The position numbers and the translations under genes are program-made. Of a stretch of 64,000 bases of DNA, positions 1 to 12,470 are shown in pieces. The DNA is from Peribolospora baueri (Eukaryota > Basidiomycota > Peribolosporomycetes > Peribolosporales > Peribolosporaceae). The notes under the pieces are model-generated. The model did no database searches and was not told where the DNA came from. It saw only the letters and a list, made by a program, of their open reading frames with translations. Each line of letters opens with the position of its first letter. Within the stretch, counting starts at the first letter, position 1. The stretch covers positions 124,001 to 188,000 of the forward strand of contig JAMDHS010000032.1 of the NCBI GenBank assembly GCA_029717555.1. Direction: 5' to 3'.

Positions 1-55
1 GGGTCGTCGCTTTCCATGATGATTTCCTGACTTTGCTCTCCGCCCGCATTTGCAG

Positions 56-1193
56 TCATATGATACGGCAGCAGCCGACGCCGCACCTCCCTACTGGGAG
101 ACGACGATCATCGGTCCTGGACTCGGCTACCCACTTGGCGGTGTGCAAGGTTGGACGCCCGGCTCGGGCGTCACAGGTGCCATCGAGGACCTCATCGTTG
201 AAGGTCTACCTGTCGGTAGCTTCTTCGGTTTCGCTTGGAATTTCCTGATATCCATGAGCTTCCAGTTTGTCGGTGAGTGCCTCGTCGGCCACTTTGGAGA
301 TGCGAGCGGCATTGACCACAGGCCGTCATCAAAGCTCATACCAATCGTCTATTTAACCCTACCGTATCTATCCCCCAGGTTTCCTCCTCACGTATCTCCT
401 GCATACCTCACACTCCTCCAAATGCGGCTCCCGAGCCGGCCTCGGCATCACCCTTATTCAATACGGATTTTATCTTCGGGCACGAGCGCTGATGCTCTCC
501 AGCGGCCAGATACAAGAAGAGATAGACGGCAACCGACATATGCACCACGGCGGCTGGTGGGGAGCGACGATCGAGAACGGCCAATCAGGTGACGACACCG
601 ACCCTGCCTCTCCTCGCTCTCTCTTCCTTCTCGCCGCACGCTTCGCCGGCGATCCGCTTTCTTCCCCTTCCCCTGAAGCGTTTGCAGCGTCGGCCGACGC
701 GCCTATCTCGCTTGGCAACATCGACTCCCCTACGCCGACGGAGCAGCAGGAGATGGTCGAGAGTGCCACATGGGGCTCCGAATGGCTGGCTTACTTTCTC
801 ATGGTTACCGGATGGTTTCTGCTCCTCTCGAGCTTGCTCTCGTACTACCGCGTTCACCGGTGGGCGCGGAGCATCGTCACGTCCTCCCGAGAGGAGGGCA
901 GCTCGTCGGCTCCCGATGTCGGTGGAGCTGGCGCTTCCGACTCCGCGGCACAAATGAATGGTGGCGATGGTGGGCAAGACGCAGACGACAACGGCTCGAG
1001 GGTAAGGGACATGCGTGAAAGGGCTAGCGTTTTCTGGGGAAGGGTCTTCCATCGCTCCCCCTCGACAGATCGCTTCCCAGGTTCGGGTAGAAGGCTTGGC
1101 GGACTCGGCGCGCCGCTTCCACCATCTGCGGATCGGGCCAGCGAGGAGGAGCTTAGGCGGCTGGAGGAGGAGGAAGGGCTTTTGCGGATGTAG
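56..1193 (+). CDS. BSD2: Bsd2/Ndfip (NEDD4-interacting) family membrane adaptor, 5' end outside window
   Basis: Exons 56-272 and 379-1193; an acceptor CAG ends at 55, so earlier exons lie outside the window. The visible 343 residues fit the DUF2370/NEDD4_Bsd2 family. They contain GPGLGYPLGG, a first membrane segment around VGSFFGFAWNFLISMSFQFVG, then FLLTYLLHTSHAAKCGSRAG and LGITLIQYGFYLR. The splice joins VG|FLL in frame exactly at the family's conserved stretch. A third hydrophobic segment, WLAYFLMVTGWFLLLSS, follows a disordered loop. Family members are endosomal/Golgi multispanning adaptors that recruit Rsp5/NEDD4 ubiquitin ligases to transporters, for example metal transporters. The PPxY motifs that bind the ligase are expected in the missing N-terminus; none is seen here. 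The Glu/Arg-rich tail ends at TAG 1191-1193. Confidence 0.88.
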
Positions 1194-1834
1194 CGAGGCA
1201 CAGCACGCGGCTTCTTCCGTAGAGGACCCGTCGATCTGGCAGACCTCGTTCTTCCTTTCTATACTCCTCATGGGCGTCCCACCCCACCCACCCCACCCAC
1301 CCCTCGTTTCGTCCTCACTTACATCGCTCCTCGGAGACCTTGACACACACCCTCCTTTCATCCCGGTCGCTTCTCTCCCCTCGTCTTTTATTTCTCGTCA
1401 GATGTACTTTTGTCCTCATGCGACCACTTCGTCGTCGTCGTCGTTGTTTCGCGTCCAGTTGGGGGTCTTCAATTAATGGAAAGGACAGAGCTGCAGTCTG
1501 TGAAAGTTGGGACGTATTTGGTCCCACCCGCGCCAAAGCCTCGACGAGCATACTCACCTTGCCCTCACAAGCCAGTCGACTCCATCAACACCCCCAGGCA
1601 GAAAGGACGGACAAGCGATTGTGTCGGGCTGCCGCAGCGTGGCCCGCCAGTGCGCGCCGCCGATCGCGCGTAGGACGCGACGCGTCTATGCGCGTGGAGC
1701 GAAGACAAGAGCCGACCGACTTCACTCCTCCTTCCCACCACCGCCTCCCTTCCTCTTCCCACACCTCCAGCACTCCAGAAAGGCGAATCAACCAAAGACA
1801 AGCCAAGGCAAGGACGAGGCACAAGGCTTAGAGG
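1194..1834. other. Intergenic, tandem Bsd2 to FHA gene
   Basis: About 640 bases between two plus-strand genes. It should hold the 3' UTR of the first gene and the promoter and 5' UTR of the next. There is a run of CCACCCC repeats near 1278-1305 and a pyrimidine-rich stretch near 1725-1770. No conserved ORF, RNA gene or mobile element is visible. Confidence 0.5.
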
Positions 1835-4690
1835 ATGGATGCCTTCCCTCCACACTCGGCGGACCTCGCCAGCTCGCCTTCGGATCGCAAGACCATGGGC
1901 ATCCCCGGCCTCGGCTCGGAGTCGACGACGATACCCAACCCCGGAGCGTCGCCCAGCAAACTCCTCAGAAAGCCCTCCTCCGGCCCCTTGTCTGGGTCGT
2001 TGGGCAAGGGCGCCTGGCGGAACTGTGAGTGGCCGACGACGTGCTCATTGCAACTACATGTACCAGCGCTCGTTCCCTCCACGCGCCCGTGTCGCGCCGC
2101 GTAAACTGGTCAGAATCGAACCTCAGCTTACGAAAAACGGACGTCGTCCATATGCGCTTTGTCTCTCATGCAATCATGTCCCGCTCCCTTTTGCCAGCGC
2201 TTCCCTCCGCCTTTCGACGCCCCCCCTTCTCTTCATCTTCTCCCTTCTCCGCCAACGACGCGTCCAAGGACGACCCCTTCTCCGTACCCCAGCGTGCCTC
2301 AGCCTCGTCGGAGGACCTCAACGCGTCCCGCGTCGCGTTTGGCAGAATTGACGTCAACAGCGGCAAGCGCGCCCCTTTCGTTGCCGCCGACGACGCTCAC
2401 GGCCTCAACACTCCTCCACCGTCCTCCTCCCCCGGTAGTCGAGCGGACCGTTCGCATCCCTCCTTTCCCTTCCCTCGCAAGGCTAGCGCCGGCTTCAGTC
2501 TGCCGCACCTGTCCTCCTCGCCTCCTGCCAGCCGACTCGAGCTCACCTCCGAGACCGCTTCGATCGAGCCAGACGAGGAAGAGGACGGCTCCGACGCTCA
2601 GCCCGCGCCGCTCTTTCTTCAGCCCTCCCACCCTTCCCGGCCTTCCCTACTCTGCGGCTCGTACGCCCACTCTCTCATCGTAGGCCGCTCCAAAAAGTCC
2701 GCCAGCAAGACCGTCTCGGGTCGCCTTCATGCCTTGCCCTCCGCCTCCGCCTCCGCCTCCTCTTCCCTGCCCGCTCGCCTGCCCGTCCGAGAGGTCAAGC
2801 TGCCCTCCTCGGCCAAACACGTATCCCGTCAGCACGCTGTGATTGAATGGGTACCCCTTCCCGGCGGCAAGGGCGAGGACGCGGGCGAGGGGAGCTTCGT
2901 TGTGCGTGTGCTGGGGCAGAACGGGTTGATTGTCGAGGGCAAGCGCCACAAGGTAGGCTCGACGATCAGGCTGGAGAACGGGACGAGGATCGATTGGTTC
3001 GGGTTCGAGACCAGCTTTGTGGTGCCTACGGGCGTGCGCGACGAGGAGGAGGAGGAGGAGGAAGAAGAGGAGGAGAAGAAGTTGAACGAACGAGAAGGTG
3101 CCATGCTCACCCCGCCGCCCAGCTCGCCCCTCGCTGCGCACTTCGAACCGCCCCGCGGAGGCCTCACCGCAAACGACAAGTCGGCCCACCGGTCCCCTTC
3201 CCCTTCCGCGGGGGAGGAAGGACGAGAAGAGCCACGCACTCCGGCAAAGCCACAATCACACAAGCGTCCCCACTCGACACTATCTCCCTCTTCCTCCGCC
3301 GCGGGAGACACGCCGCGGGCGGTGCGGGTACTCGATCTGGACGCGCTGCACGACGAGGGCATGATCCGCTCCCATCAGCCCTCGTCCGTGGCCGAGGCCG
3401 AGACCGGTGCCGCCGACGAGACGGACGATGAGGATTGGCAGAACGCTCCCTTGCGGCCCTTGCAGCTCGGCGTCAAGGTCCAGGCGGAGAGTAAGAAAAA
3501 GTCGGAAAACCAGTCTGAGGGAGAGGCGGAGCGGCGGCAGCGGAGGAGCGGCGGACGGGGCGCCGCGACGGCGGGGGAAAAGAAGAAGACGAGCGGCGGC
3601 CGCCGAGGCAGTGGCCACGACTACGATAATGATAATGATGGTGAGGCGGGTGCGGATGAGGCGGACAAGCCGGGCTTGACGGACAGGCGGGACTACGAGT
3701 ACGAAGGCGATTACGGCCCGGCCCAGTTGGACGAAGACGGCTACCTGGTCGACTTGGACGACCCTGCGTACGAGCACCTCCGACCCGCCCCCGTTGCTTC
3801 CCGCCCCGGCACTCCCTCCAACTCGGCCGAAGCCGAAGCGGACGATCTGACGTTGTCGCTCTGCTCCGAGGCGCGAGAGGCGGTGGAGAAGGTGGCACGG
3901 GCGTATGACATGGTCGGCCTGTGCGCCAACGCGCTCGTCTTCCACCGCACGGCCACCGTCGGCGCCAGCCTACTGACCGTCAGCGTGCTGGAAGCGACGC
4001 CCGGGCTCATGGCCGGTGTCGCCGGCGCCCTCAACCCGGGCTCGGAGAAGGAAAAGGAGGAGAGACGGGGGCAGGAAAGGAAGGAGGCCGACATAAACGT
4101 TGAGGACGGTCATCGTCGGCCTGGCGGAGGCAACGGCAAGGCAGCCGAGGTTTGGGAAGAGGCCAAGCGCACGGCGTGGAGGGCCAAGATCGAGGAAGTG
4201 CTCCAGCGGACCGCGTGCTTCGGCGTGATTCAGAGGGAAGGAAAAGTGAGTGAGCGGGCGGGCAGGCAGATAGGGTAGTTTCCGCACCTGCCTGCGAACG
4301 GCGGCGCTGACGAGATGATTCCCCCTTCCTCCCGATCTCCTCCTAAACCCACCCCGCACCCCCCTCCCAGGACGCCGCCGGCTTGCCTCTGGAACCTCAA
4401 TTCTACTACGACCCGGCGAACGATGACGACGAGGAACGGAAGACGAACCTGGGCTCGCTCGTCAAACCGGTGAGTTCTAGAAGACAAGGAGCGGAGAAGA
4501 CGGTTCGGGAAAAAAAAAAAAAAAAAAAAAAAAAAACTCATCCTTCCATCCATCCACCGTACCGTACCGTCTCTTTTCCCTCCTCCCCTCGCCTCGTCTC
4601 GTCTTGTCCTAGATCCGAGGCGCGCAGAAGAACCACCGCACTTCGTATTTCTTCAAGCGCCCTCGCACGCCAGGAAAGAAGCGCAAGTGA
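1835..4690 (+). CDS. FHA-domain nuclear protein, Tos4/Plm2-like
   Basis: Four exons (1835-2024, 2198-4245, 4371-4469, 4613-4690) give 804 residues. The FHA domain is at about residues 213-341. It carries the phosphothreonine-binding core: GRS (strand 3-4), SRQHAVIEW and LGQNGLIVEG. It is followed by an acidic Glu run (3045-3080), a long disordered Ser/Arg/Glu-rich middle, and a conserved C-terminal block spread over exons 2-4 (AKIEEVLQRTACFGVI, QFYYDPANDDDEER, GAQKKNHRTSYFF). Such C-terminal blocks occur in fungal Tos4-type proteins, which act at G1/S and DNA-damage-responsive promoters. Membership of that group is my inference from domain order. The first intron acceptor at 2197 was chosen because nearer AGs break frame or create a stop. 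Intron 3 contains 27 consecutive A. Confidence 0.8.
4510..4536 (+). repeat. Poly(A) tract, 27 bp, inside intron 3 of the FHA gene
   Basis: Uninterrupted A run between donor (4470) and acceptor (4612). It is a likely length-variable site and a possible sequencing-error spot. Confidence 0.95.
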
Positions 4691-5318
4691 AGGAACGAGA
4701 CATGCACGTCTCGGGGGTTGGGCTCGTGGGTGTCTACGTCATCCATCATCTACCGATCGTCCGCCCGGGCTGACCGGGTTCATCGAGTGTACGCCTCCTC
4801 GTCCGTTGCTCCAATCCCGGTCTTCGTTGTACTCGACGAGGAGAGACGCTCGAACGAAATGTCATCTTGGAAAAATTCATCCATTCCACGCTTGTCGGGA
4901 TATAAGCTGTGAGCACCATGGCGAAAGAAAGGAAACAAGACAAAATCATCACGGGCCAAGAAATGGGGCATGGAAGAAAGAGGAAGAGAGGGAAAAGCGG
5001 GGGCCCAAGACCGAATCGAATGGGACATAAGAAAGAGGGAGGGGAGCAGAGATGATGCGTATGAAAACGAGCAGCGGGGTATGACAAGAGGCGGGCAAGG
5101 AGAAAGGCGAAGAGAAGGGAAGGAGACAGATAGGCAAGAGAAGGAGATAGGCAAAAGAAAGAGAAGAAAAAAGAGTCGAGTCGTTGTTCATAGGAAGCCA
5201 GACTCTTGCAATAGGCGAGCTAGAGCGAGTGACCGAGCGAGGGAACGCTGGCTGGCATCAGTCAAGGGACCGGAATTGGCGGAAGCCGCCGCGTCCGAGT
5301 AATTTGCTGACCTATGTG
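4691..5318. other. Convergent intergenic region, FHA gene / RasGEF gene
   Basis: About 630 bases between the stops of a plus-strand and a minus-strand gene. The second half (about 4920-5180) is strongly purine-rich on the plus strand (GGAAAG, GAGAAG words), i.e. pyrimidine-rich for minus-strand transcripts. No gene is recognised. Confidence 0.5.
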
Positions 5319-8300
5319 TCAGCGGTATCGTCGCTCACCAATCTTCTCGTCCTCCCTCTCTCTCGGCTCGAGGAGGAGGGATTGCTCATACAAGTCGGCG
5401 TCCTGCCTGCTTTCCACCAGGTTGTCCTCGATGAACTTCTGTATGCCCGGCACGGGCGTCAGGTTGTAGGGCGTGGACTGGTAGGTGACAATCTCGCGGA
5501 TGATCTCCGACGTCTTTTGGCGTTTGGCAAAGTTGATCAAGCGCTCGTCGACCTTGAGCCTGTCCGGGTTGCCGTCCTCGATGAATGTCAAGTCGGTGAG
5601 ATAGACGCCTGGAAAAAGAGAAAGATGGCCGCGTTAGTGCTCAGGACATCCCATCGCTATCGACAATGAAACGAGATACACACCCAAGAACGGGACGCAA
5701 GGCGGGTTGACGGCGTGCAAAAGCTCTCGATAGTCGGCAAAGTTTCTGGTGGACTGCATGAGCTTGTTGAGCACCTCAAAGACAGCCATGCCTCTCTGGT
5801 TCACCGCGTCCCACGTCCGCTTGAGTCGGTGGATGGGGGCGGTGTTGAGGGCGGAGACGATGGCGACCATGCTCGAAAAGTTGTTCAAAGTGCGACATCG
5901 CTAAAAAAGATAAGGTGGAGAGAAGGGAGGAAGGAGATGCGCGTGAGCCCTGGCGTGACCCCTTCCGCGATGGGAGGCCGCGGGGGTGAACTCACATCAG
6001 CGATGTGAATGAACTGCTTAATCCACGCCGCTCGCCTTCGCAAGTCTTCCTGGACGAGGATCGCCTCGGCGACCCAGCCGGTGAGCTGTGAAAAGCGAAG
6101 GAAAAGAGGGAGAAGTTGAGTCAAAAGCGAAGGAAGAGAAGTTGAGCCTGCTGCGTGCCTCGTCGCTCACCTTGTTAGAGATATTAATCATCTCTTTCAC
6201 ATTCGGACTTTCATACGCCGCATCCGGCTTGGACCAACTTTTATGCAAGCATTCCACCGGCTTGATCTTGTTATACACCCTGCTCTCCATGATCGTCAGC
6301 TGGCGGGCCATCTCGAGCGGGTCAATGTCAAGGAACTTGATCTTGCGCAGGTTCTTCGGCAGAACCGGTGCAGGGGCCGAGGTGGGAAGGACCATCTTGC
6401 GCACCATCGACTCGCCGATGCCCTGCCGGCGCTCGATGAGGCGCACGAGCTGGTTCGAGGAGAGACTCATGGACGGCGCGGGGGCCATCTTGTTCATCGC
6501 AAACGCTCGTATCCGTTCGAGCGTCGGGTCGTCTTCGCCGTCATAAAAGTACGACTCCAGCCAGGACTTGATGATGTTGAACACCCTGTCGATGCGTGAT
6601 CAAAGGTCGTCGAAGGCGAACGAATGAGCGCGCGCGTCTCCGCAAGATAGGCCACGCCGTCGCGCTTCGTCGACGATGGCGCTCATGCCAACTCACCTAA
6701 GACGGATAGGCGTCTGTTTCCTCAACGCCCAATTCTCGGCCTCGGCGTCGGACATGGCCTCGGGCGGCTTGATATCAAACCGAGCCTCAAGGAGGTCAAA
6801 GAGGTCGTCAGTGGTGGTAAAGCTACGGTAGGTGAGGAGGAAAGTGTTGTTAAAGGCCGTGTCGAGCGAGTCGTGCATCGTCAGGCGCTCCACGAGGGCC
6901 TCCAAGGTGGCGCCTTTGACGTTGCCGTCCAGGTTCATGACAATGTCGGAAGGAGCATAGTCCGGCTGGAGGTACCACGGCTTGTTGTCCACCTGTCGAT
7001 TCGTCTCCATCTTGACCGCCGCTTGCTGCGGCGCCTCGTCTCCGAAGAACTTTCTGATCTTGTTCGACCTACCAGGGGAGCGCATAGAAGAGTCTGCGAG
7101 GCGTGGATCGTAGAGATGAGATGTACATCAGCAAAAGCCGTAGCGGCGAAGCGAAGCCAGCGATAGAAAGAAGAAGAAGAAGAAGAAGAAGAGAAAAGAG
7201 AAACTCACCCTCCTCACTATCACTCCTCTCAAGCCTCCCCAAAGCCTCCTTACTCTCGTTCGCCGACGACGACGCGCCAGGGCCGGCGGGGACAGACGAG
7301 GAGGCGGCGGGGGAAGAAACGGAAGACGAAGAAGACGCGCCGGCGGCTCTTCCGAGGAACTTGGAAAGGCCGCTAGAAGGCTTGTTGTCGTTGACCGCCG
7401 TCGTGGTCATCGAGTCAAACGTCGGAGCCGCCGTCGACGAGGCGACGGCGGACGAACCGGAGTGAGTGCTCGCGGCGGCGCCGGATTGAGATCGGGGGCG
7501 AGTGAGCTGAGAAGAAGAAGCCGATGCTCCCGCCACTCCGCCCTTCTCCTTGGCACCACCACCCGCTCCGTCCCTATTCCTCGGCGGTCCGTTAGGAACA
7601 GCGATACCAGGGCCAAGAAACATGACATCGTCATCAAACTCGTCCTGCGTCTCTTCTATCTCCGCCCCCGCGTCCTCCTCGTCCACACCCCTAGCCGTAC
7701 CAGGACGACTGCCGCGAGCCCAGCTCTCCTGGCTAGCCTGACTCGGCGCGCGAGCCCTGCTGGGAAAGGGAGCGATCGGAAGCGCCTGGTTCTCGGCGGC
7801 GGCGGCGGCGGCTTCGGCTTCCTCTTGGTAGGCCCAGACGGGTTTTGTGCGCGCGCCGACGAGGCCGGGCACGCCGTGCTCGATGGCGATGACCTGCTTG
7901 GTGGAGATATCGAACAGCTCGTTCAACGCAGCCGTCAAAGCGGCCGACGCGGCCGACGCATCGAAGCAATCCTTGAGGAGCGCCGCGAGGGGCGAAAAGG
8001 AAGACGAAGACGAAGACGAGTGGAAATTGTCAGAGGCGTTCTGGACGTGAAGGAGCATGCCGGCGGAGGCGTCGTAGACCGCCTGTTTGTTGGCCTCGAC
8101 GGCGCGGACGAGCTGTCGGGCGCGTCCGACGCTGTACTTGTACGCCTGGATCACATCCGGGCGTATGCCCTCCGTAGAGCCCTCATCGAGGCCGTCGAGG
8201 TCAATCGACGAAGCAATGTCGATCTCCTCCACGAGGGAGAGCAAGGCGTGCACTTCGGAGAGCGTCATCCGAGCTTGGGCGAAAATGCGAGAAGCGAGGG

Positions 8301-11300
8301 AGGGAGGGAGCGCCGCAGGTCCGGTGTAAGGCTTCTTGTCGGCCGACGAGGAGACGTTGGTGCCGGCGACGGGCGTGTCCGCGCGACTCGCACTCTCGGC
8401 GTCACCCTCGCAGAGGCGTACGGCGCCGACGAGCGCAAAGATGTGCCGCTCGGCCTCGATGGAGGCCTCCTTGAAATCGACCTGCACCGTCTGACGGTCC
8501 AACTTGCGCGACAGCTCGTGCAGGCCATACGTCCTCAGGACGTCCTTCTCCTTTTGGTCCCTGGAGATGACAACTCTCGACGACGACGACGACGACCTGT
8601 CCCTCGTGACGAATCCGTTGCCCTTCCACGCGCCGGCCGAGCCGGCACCGTAGACGGGGAAACCGACGCCGGCGGTGCCGTTGGCAGAGCGAAGGACGCC
8701 ATGTACGCGGCGCATCCACTGGGCCGTCGAGTCGCCCGCGCTGACGGGCCCGATGGGGGAGGAGGGCGAAAGGGCGGAGCCGCCGGCGGCGGCGGCGGCG
8801 ATGGCAGCGGAGGAGCGCACGCGCTCTACCTCGGCGGCGAAGGCGTCGATGGCGCGGTCGAGTTCGAGGGCGTCTTCCTTGACCCTGTCCTTGTCCTGCT
8901 TCCAAGACGCGGCGGAGGCGGCGGAACCGTTGGCAGCGGTCGAGGAGGCGACCGAGCCGTTGGAGCTTGCGACATGAGCCTGAGGGTTAGGACTGAGGGG
9001 AGCAGAGACGGAGAGTTGATTGCCGGCGGCGCGGGAGGAGAGGACGAGCTTGGAGAGCTGGGCAGTCATGCGACGCGCCAGAGTCTGGAGCGACGGCGGA
9101 GGGGCCGTGGGTGCACCGAGCTGATCCGAGGCGGACGGCGAGGCGGTCGAGGCGGCGGCGGTGGCGGCAGCAGAGCGAATGGTAAAGCCACCGTAGGTGC
9201 CCAAGCCGGTGGCGGACGAGGAAGAGAACGACGAGGAGCCGTCTTGGCCGCGCTCGAGTTGTTGGAGGCCGTTGACGGAGAGGGCGCGCGAGGGTCGAGG
9301 AGAGCCGGCCAAGGCGGCCAAGGCGGCGAGTTCGGAAGCGGGGATGCTGAGGGTGCCGCTAGCGAACAAGAGGTTCCGAACGGCCTGCACCACGGCGGCG
9401 GCCTTTTGTTCCAACTCGGCTTCGACGGGAGCGAGATCGGCGGCGTTGGGAGGGAGCCTCGTCGGGCCACCATCAGCAGAAGCGGCGGCGGCGGCTTCGG
9501 ACTTGACGGCACCTGAAGCGACGACGGTAGTTTGGACGAGGCGCTCGACGGTGCCCTTGGCTCGATCGATGAGCTCTCCCACCGTCGTGGGCGAGGGAGG
9601 GTTCATAGCGGTCTGCAACTTGGTCGCGTCGCGCTCGGCCTTCAAGACCAACGCCGGCGGCGTCAGCGCGCCGGTCGTGCCCGCCCTTCGTCGTCGGCCG
9701 TCGAGTCCGCCGGGAGCGGTGGAAGGGAAGGGGCGCCTGGACGAGGAGGGACTCTTGGGGTGTCCGTCGGGCGGCGAGCGGAACGCGCCCAAGCTGTCGG
9801 TGGAACCTTGACGAGCGGTGGCGTATATCCTGTTGGCGGCGCGCCTGGAAGCGCCGCCGTCGGCGTCCGAGTCAGCAGACTGTTGCGAGGCAAGGGAGAT
9901 GGCGCTGGGACGTCGAACGAAAGGAACGGAGGCCGCGGTGGTGGCGGCGCCATTGGCGGTCGTCGAGGGCGTGCTCCGCCCCGAGGTGCCGTCGCGGAGC
10001 TCCTCGTAGATGTCCGACGCCTGGCTGACGGCGATGCTGCCCTGGGTGGCGTGGAAGGGCTTTCTGGCTCCAGGAGCGGCGGACGTCGCCGTCGGAGGGC
10101 TGACCATCTGTTGTCGGCGTATGGAGCCGGAGGCGGAGGTCGAGGTGGGCGACGACTCGGACACGTACACGGGGCCGGACCGACTACCGGCGACGGCGGT
10201 GTTGGTTCCGGGCTGGGTGGCGCTGGAGTGGCGAGGGCCGATGAGGGGCCTTTGGCCCATGGCGGCGGAGGAGGCCATGCTAGCACTGCCAGACCTGGAT
10301 CGGGAGGCCATGGCGGCGCTGGCGGGGTTGGAAGGTCGGGGAGTGCTTCCAAACGGCGGCTCGGACTCGTTGTCGTCGGGCGGGATGCGGGAGCGGTTGG
10401 CAAGCGAAGAGCTGGCAACGGCGCCGAAAAGGGCGGCAGAAGGGTCGTCGTCGTAGCTGTCGGTGGGGCCGAGGGGCAGCTCGTGAGCATGCTCGCTGGT
10501 TCGGGTGTTGTAGTAGAAGATCTAGGAGGGCGGTGAGAAGGAAGGAAGGAAGGAAGTGGTGAGCGAACCGGAGAGCAGCAGGTGCCGATCGAACCAAGGC
10601 CGGCCGGCCAAACGGCCACACTCACCTGTCCGCTCTCGGTCACCTTTGGCTCCCAATAATCAGCGATTCCCTTTCGGCCGCCGGCGGACGAGGCGACGGA
10701 GGTGCGCACCGTCGGAGCGGCGCGGTTGGACATGGTGCTAGCGGCCGTACCGGCGCGGGGCCTAGTACCAGGACCGGCTCTGGACGACGACATCGTCGAC
10801 CGCTCGTCATCGTCCTCGTCGGCTGCGGCGGCGGCGTCGGAGCGAGCGGCTTCGGCAAGCTGCTCGAAGATGTTCTCGCTCGACCCCACGGCGTCGGTCT
10901 CGTTGGCGAGGCTCGCGAGTGCGGCCAAGGGATCGCTGGAAGGGGCGGCTTGATCGCGGGCGGTGAGGGCCTGAAGGGCGTGGCCGCGGGCGTCGTCGGC
11001 GCCATCGTTGCGCGAAACGTCGTCGTCCCAACCGTCTATGAAGCTCGTCTCGGCGTCGTGGGAGCGAGGGAAGGGCTGGGCGTCGTCGCTGTCGTCGTAG
11101 GCATCAGCGTCGGCGGCGGCGTCGGCCTGGGCGGTGGCGAGGAGCTCCCTCTCAGCCTCATCCTCGCTGATGATCTCGACATAATTGCTTGGGAACCAGC
11201 CCCTGACGTTGTTGCCCACCAGGCCGTCCCACCATCCGCTGGGGAGCTGGGTGAGGACCTCGATGAGATCGCCGCGGGAGAAGCCGAGGGAGGAGGCGTC

Positions 11301-11468
11301 GGTGGGGACGTAGTCGTAGAGGGCGCGGACGAAGAAGCTCTTAGGCTGGGGAAGCAGCGGGGGCGGGGAGTGAGGGCGGGAGGAACGGGTGGTGGAAGGG
11401 GAAGGCGGGGAGGTGGGGGGGATGAAGAAGGACTCGTCGGCGGCGGCGGCGGAGGCGGAGGCGGACAT
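5319..11468 (-). CDS. CDC25: Ras guanine nucleotide exchange factor, Cdc25 type (SH3 + WW-like + REM + RasGEF)
   Basis: Seven exons on the minus strand: 11468-10626, 10521-7209, 7093-6697, 6585-6171, 6085-5996, 5900-5684, 5608-5319. They give 1854 residues. SH3 is at about residues 45-101 (ALYDYVPTDASSLGFSRGD, SGWWDGL, GWFPSNYVEII). A WW-like module spans the first splice (YWEPKVTESGQ|IFYYNTRTSEH). About 1000 residues of Ser/Ala-rich linker follow. The REM/RasGEF_N domain starts near residue 1405 (VMNLDGNVKGATLEALVERL, TFLLTYRSF). The Cdc25 catalytic domain fills the last exons ([58 protein letters not shown]). The family loads Ras with GTP upstream of cAMP/PKA or MAPK signalling at the plasma membrane. 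The C-terminal end is less sure: a GTGAGC donor-like site lies 20 bases before the annotated stop. Confidence 0.92.
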
Positions 11469-11745
11469 GGCGTGGGGATGGAGGCGAAGAGGGAGGGCAG
11501 CGGCGCGACGCCAGCGCCGGTCGATGGAGGGTGGCCAGGTGTGACAAGGCGGAGATGGACTAGGGATTGGCGGTGGACGAAGAGGGGGATCGCGGAGGAG
11601 GGTGAGTTGTTATGCGACTGCCGGCGACTGTTGGGCGGTAAGAAAGGCGGTGGCAGCGGTTGCGGTTGCGAGGGATGACGGGTGGTGGTGAGTGGGAGGG
11701 AGATGGAGATGAGGTGGTAACGCGCGGGGGCGGTGGAGGCCGGTG

Positions 11746-11803
11746 GTGGACGTCGGTGGTGGTGGTGGTGGCGGTGTTGGTGGTGTTGGTGTTGGTGGTG
11801 ACA
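11746..11803 (+). repeat. GGT/GTT-rich trinucleotide-like repeat
   Basis: Imperfect GGT, GGC and GTT units in the 5' region of the RasGEF gene; ACC-rich on the transcribed sense strand. Confidence 0.8.
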
Positions 11804-11986
11804 GTGACGGTGGTGACGATGAGGTGACGACGGCGGTGACGGATGGATGAAGGAGACGAAAAGGTGTTGCAAAGGGCGGACGGAGGCAGAGAGAAGAGAG
11901 AGGAAGAGGGAGGAAGCGGAGACGGAGGAAACGGGATTCGAGCCGAGTCGAGTCTGAGTCGTCGTAGCGGGAATAACAAGAAGGGC

Positions 11987-11987
<1 letters not shown>

Positions 11988-12028
<41 letters not shown>
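11988..12028 (+). repeat. (AAT)n microsatellite, about 13 units
   Basis: Perfect AAT repeat, conspicuous in otherwise GC-rich DNA, about 520 bases upstream of the RasGEF start codon. Confidence 0.95.
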
Positions 12029-12168
12029 GTATTAGAGTCGACGACGCTGCCCCACCGACCACCAACCCACTCGCGTCGCCGACTGACTGGGCCGACGAGT
12101 TGCTTCGTTACCAGACTGATCATCGCCGACCAGCCAGCCATCAGACAGACAGACGACATACGAGTGGC

Positions 12169-12193
12169 AGACACACACACAGACACACACACA
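12169..12193 (+). repeat. (CA)n microsatellite
   Basis: Two short CA runs separated by one AG dinucleotide. Confidence 0.9.
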
Positions 12194-12446
12194 TTTTGAT
12201 ACACGCGCAGACGCAGACACCGCCGGGCCGCAGCGAGCCGAGCAAAGAAGAGAAGGAAAGAAAGCCAGCCGACGATGGTGCGCTAACCAAGGGTGCATCA
12301 TGAACGAGATTAGAAATGAAAGAAAGAAAAACTTAAAAAGAGCCAAGCGGCCACTTGGCCGGCGCTTTTCGCTTGCCTTGGATTGGGCTTAGCTGGGCTG
12401 GACTGGACTGGATGGTGCTGCGGCAAGGATTTGCGCTGCGATGCAT

Positions 12447-12470
12447 GTGCGAGTGCGAGTGCGAGTGCGG
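12447..12470 (+). repeat. (GTGCGA)n hexanucleotide repeat, about 4 units
   Basis: Four near-perfect GTGCGA units in the intergenic region. Confidence 0.85.

Noticed and set aside
7462-9516. 684-codon open frame on the plus strand opposite the RasGEF linker
   Set aside because: It is antisense to a well-supported exon. Its Arg/Gly-rich composition is what GC-rich third positions produce in the opposite frame, with no domain.
9532-10536. 334-codon plus-strand ORF, very Gly/Arg-rich
   Set aside because: It is another antisense shadow of the same RasGEF exons and crosses one of its introns.
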